From: Diaporthe sp. PMI_573
Taxonomy: Eukaryota; Ascomycota; Sordariomycetes; Diaporthales; Diaporthaceae
Direction of reading: 5' to 3'
DNA length: 64,000 nt
Assembly (NCBI GenBank): GCA_021399435.1
Contig: JAJTUP010000140.1
Coordinates: 1-64,000 of the forward strand
This document shows positions 61,857 to 64,000 of the stretch, piece after piece. The stretch's first letter is position 1; the number at the start of each line of letters is the position of its first letter. The translations under genes were made by a program, and so were the position numbers. The notes beneath the pieces are model-generated. The model was not told where the DNA came from. It did no database searches and saw nothing but the letters and a program-made list of their open reading frames with translations.

Positions 61857-62918
61857 ATGAAGATCCCGCGAGACAAGACACCAGGGCTTCTTCACCCACT
61901 GCCAGTACCGGGAGAAGTCTGGGAACATGTTGTCGTTGACGGCAAAACAATGCCCAAGGACCGGTTTGGGTACGATTACGTATGGGGTTTTGTTTGCAAG
62001 CTAAGCAGACTCCTGGCCACACTCCCGGGGAAGAAGACCGATACAGCGGAGACACTGGCCACGAGATACTATCGCTATTTGTACCGTTTCCTAGGATTGC
62101 CGACGATCTGGATCAGTGATAATGCCGGGCCTTTTGTCTCAGCCTTTCTTGCCAAACTGAATGAGCTGACGGGAACAAAGCATCGGCACGGGAGCGCCTA
62201 CCACCCCCAGACTCAAGGGGCGATCGAGCTCACAAACCAGGAGCTGGACCAGCGGCTACGGTTTTACATCGACAAGTACCAAGACGATTGGAGTGTACAC
62301 CTGCCAGCCCTTGATTTCGCGCACAACTCGTCGTGGCACTCCGCAATCGATATGTCACCACTAAAGGTCATGCTAGGCAAGGACATACGGAACCCGTTGT
62401 CTTTAGACCCAAGCACAGCAGAGGCAACAGGAGGACCAGCCGAGAGGGCCCTTAAGCTGGTCAGACAGACCAAGGAGGTGCAGGAACTCGCCCGGCGTGC
62501 CGCCGCCAGCACGCAGGAGAAACAGAAGGCCCAGGCAAACAAGAAGCGTCGCCCGGTGAACTTTAAGGTTCACGACAAGGTCTTCCTGCGCAAGAAGGGA
62601 TTCTCAACACAGACTCCAACCACCCGCCTCGACTCGCAGTTCGTAGGCCCCTTTGAGATTCTAGAGGAAAGAGGCCACAGTTACGTCCTCGACCTTCCAG
62701 CTTCGTATAAGATGCCCAACCTGTTCCACGCCGACCGGCTCAGGAAGGCCGACGACGACCCGTTGCCACAGCAGGTCCAGGCAGAGACCCAAACAACTCA
62801 ACGTAATCAACGAGTTGATCAACGAGTTGATCAACGGCCAACTCAACCAACTCAATGGAGGACTTTATTAGTAAGCTGCCCAACTCAATATTACCTTGAA
62901 ATTGGTGGATCTCGTTGA
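61857..62918 (+). CDS. Gypsy integrase and start of chromodomain-like tail
   Basis: [40 protein letters not shown] (first catalytic Asp), [20 protein letters not shown] (second Asp), [17 protein letters not shown] (catalytic Glu), [20 protein letters not shown] and the C-terminal beta-barrel block [40 protein letters not shown]. From 62782 the residues ([14 protein letters not shown]...) are hAT sequence. The true continuation at 63902 gives EPEFEVEQIKQSRLHGRNRE, the start of a chromodomain as in chromoviruses. Confidence 0.88.
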   Translation: MKIPRDKTPGLLHPLPVPGEVWEHVVVDGKTMPKDRFGYDYVWGFVCKLSRLLATLPGKKTDTAETLATRYYRYLYRFLGLPTIWISDNAGPFVSAFLAKLNELTGTKHRHGSAYHPQTQGAIELTNQELDQRLRFYIDKYQDDWSVHLPALDFAHNSSWHSAIDMSPLKVMLGKDIRNPLSLDPSTAEATGGPAERALKLVRQTKEVQELARRAAASTQEKQKAQANKKRRPVNFKVHDKVFLRKKGFSTQTPTTRLDSQFVGPFEILEERGHSYVLDLPASYKMPNLFHADRLRKADDDPLPQQVQAETQTTQRNQRVDQRVDQRPTQPTQWRTLLVSCPTQYYLEIGGSR

Positions 62919-63893
62919 TTTCGTTGATATAAAGTGGGTCTACTAGCCACTGTTAGTGACTGTAACTGCGGACTGGTATAAATCCTAACAGCGACCCCGT
63001 AACTAAGGCTATGTGTGGCTTGTACGTAAGGCAGATCACCTAATTTCCCTGGCCGCCACCTCCTTTTACCCTCAATTCTGCTTGTAACTTCCACATCGAT
63101 TTCAACAGCTACACCGATTGCATTGCGTAACTAGCTCAGGATGAGTATTCTATCAGATTCTGACGCCATCACTGCTGTTGACGATGATGGAAATTTTAGG
63201 TCGTCTCCAGCGCCTTCTACAACTTGCACGCCATTCTCGCCAGCTCGACGTTCTAAGTCCACCTCGCCAGATTCCACTACCAAAGAGCGGCAATATGAAG
63301 AATCTCTTTTGCGCCGTTTCCCCGGCTTCACCTGGTCTCAAAGGGTTAGAGATACTAATTCCTGGGCCTGGGAGTATGGGTACGATATCCAGAAAGGCAA
63401 CGACAGGAAGTGGTTTGCAAAATTTGCAACCGCAAGAACACTCTTAAGCCAAAGACCTTCACATCAACGGGCATCCAAAATACCCTAAAGAGAGTCAATG
63501 GCGTCATTTCTCGGCCGAGCGAGAGAGCTGGCAGAAGAGGAGAACGGGTGGGAATAACTGGTGGAGCATGTCGCGAATATCTCGTCAACTAGGCCAACTG
63601 TGACAGGACAAGAGCACGAACGAGGTCGAGTGTGACTTGGGTAAAATGATTGTTTACGGGTAAAGAAAGAGACGCCTAAGGAAAACTCCGACTTAAGCTA
63701 TTTAAACAATATTCATAAAGTGAGACTATTCATAAAGTATGAAAGTCACATGATCGTTCCCTCACACCAACTCAACGTCAACCCATTCAACGAAAGCGTT
63801 TAGTTGATCAACTCAACGAGAGGTCGGCGATTACTAAGCAAATTAACTCAATATAGGTCGTCCGTTGAGTTGGTTGAGTTGTTTGGGTCTCTG
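62782..63893 (+). mobile_element. Non-autonomous hAT, 1112 bp, with TIRs and 8-bp TSD
   Basis: The duplication GGTCCAGG flanks it (62774-62781, 63894-63901). Both ends begin CAGAGACCCAAACAACTCAAC, a perfect 21-bp TIR. Subterminal repeats of GTTGATCAACGA, CAACTCAACC and similar sit at both ends. It keeps only the first, BED-finger part of a transposase, so it is an internal-deletion derivative moved in trans. Confidence 0.95.
63141..63592 (+). pseudogene. BED-finger stub of a hAT transposase, frameshifted
   Basis: ATG at 63141: MSILSDSDAITAVDDDGNFR, a Ser/Pro-rich leader, then RRFPGFTWSQRVRDTNSWAW, EYGYDIQ and RKW. A missing base after TGG shifts the frame (FAKFATART instead of VCKICNRKNTLKPKTFTST, which is read in the next frame to 63592). 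The rest of the transposase is deleted. Confidence 0.8.
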
Positions 63894-64000
63894 GGTCCAG
63901 GTACCACCCCCACCAGAAGAAATCAATGGCGAACCAGAGTTCGAGGTCGAACAAATCAAACAGAGCCGACTCCACGGCCGAAACAGAGAACTGCAGTACC

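Larger units (their letters stand above)
61857..64000 (+). mobile_element. Ty3/Gypsy retrotransposon pol 3' part, interrupted by hAT, runs off the window
   Basis: Integrase coding sequence at 61857-62781 resumes in frame at 63902-64000 after removal of the hAT and one copy of its duplication (QQVQ-VPPPPEEINGEPEFEV). 5' regions (gag, RT) are missing to the left; the right end lies outside the window. Confidence 0.85.

Overview
The window looks like a transposon-rich accessory region of a filamentous ascomycete (Pezizomycotina). Evidence: 48-98 bp GT-AG introns with CTAAC/CTGAC-like branch sites, single-exon or few-exon genes, fungal-type NLR (NACHT) genes, fungal families (Clr5, APH-like kinases, CorA-like and 2OG-Fe oxygenase-like proteins), and hAT, Ty1/Copia, Ty3/Gypsy and Tad-like LINE elements. 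I cannot name the species.

Layout, left to right. 1-2.5 kb: the 5' part of a large coiled-coil/kinase-like gene that runs off the left edge. 2.5-8.9 kb: relics, namely a tRNA-Thr fragment, a gene containing a perfect 112-bp inverted repeat, a broken coiled-coil gene, and a hAT/Gypsy chimera. 8.9-14.9 kb: a decayed hAT transposase, then a C2H2 zinc-finger gene split by a 3.03-kb hAT element with a clean 8-bp target duplication. 15.7-20.3 kb: an APH-like kinase gene, an unlisted 50-residue cysteine microprotein with a good TATA box, an RT fragment and a C2H2-like gene. 20.8-24.8 kb: a solo Copia LTR, a MIZ/SP-RING fragment, a degraded 2OG-oxygenase-like gene and a truncated Copia copy. 26.4-40.5 kb: the most gene-like part. 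A PNP-NACHT-WD40 gene (minus) and a PNP-NACHT-ankyrin gene (plus) stand head-to-head, separated by a microgene, a broken conserved gene, a CorA-like membrane protein and a 560-bp MITE. The ankyrin gene runs directly into a truncated 2OG-oxygenase-like gene. 42.0-46.6 kb: a Copia element truncated in its RT, facing the 23.8-kb copy. 47.4-58.5 kb: GC-rich and sparse, with small secreted or small cysteine-containing genes, a Clr5-domain gene and long stretches without recognisable genes. 59.2-64 kb: nested retroelements (Copia gag, a LINE, and a Gypsy integrase split by a 1.1-kb non-autonomous hAT).

How it fits together. The two NLR genes share an almost identical PNP/UDP-type N-terminal domain but have unrelated NACHT and repeat domains, as expected for modular fungal self/non-self or incompatibility receptors. 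The WD40 copy has an in-frame TGA before its WD40 half. The block holding both NLRs is bracketed by two inward-facing, about 0.94-kb near-identical Copia segments. Most other genes are single relics shaped by insertion, truncation and frameshift. Splice sites, frames and target duplications were checked by hand. Family names come from motif recognition without database searches.
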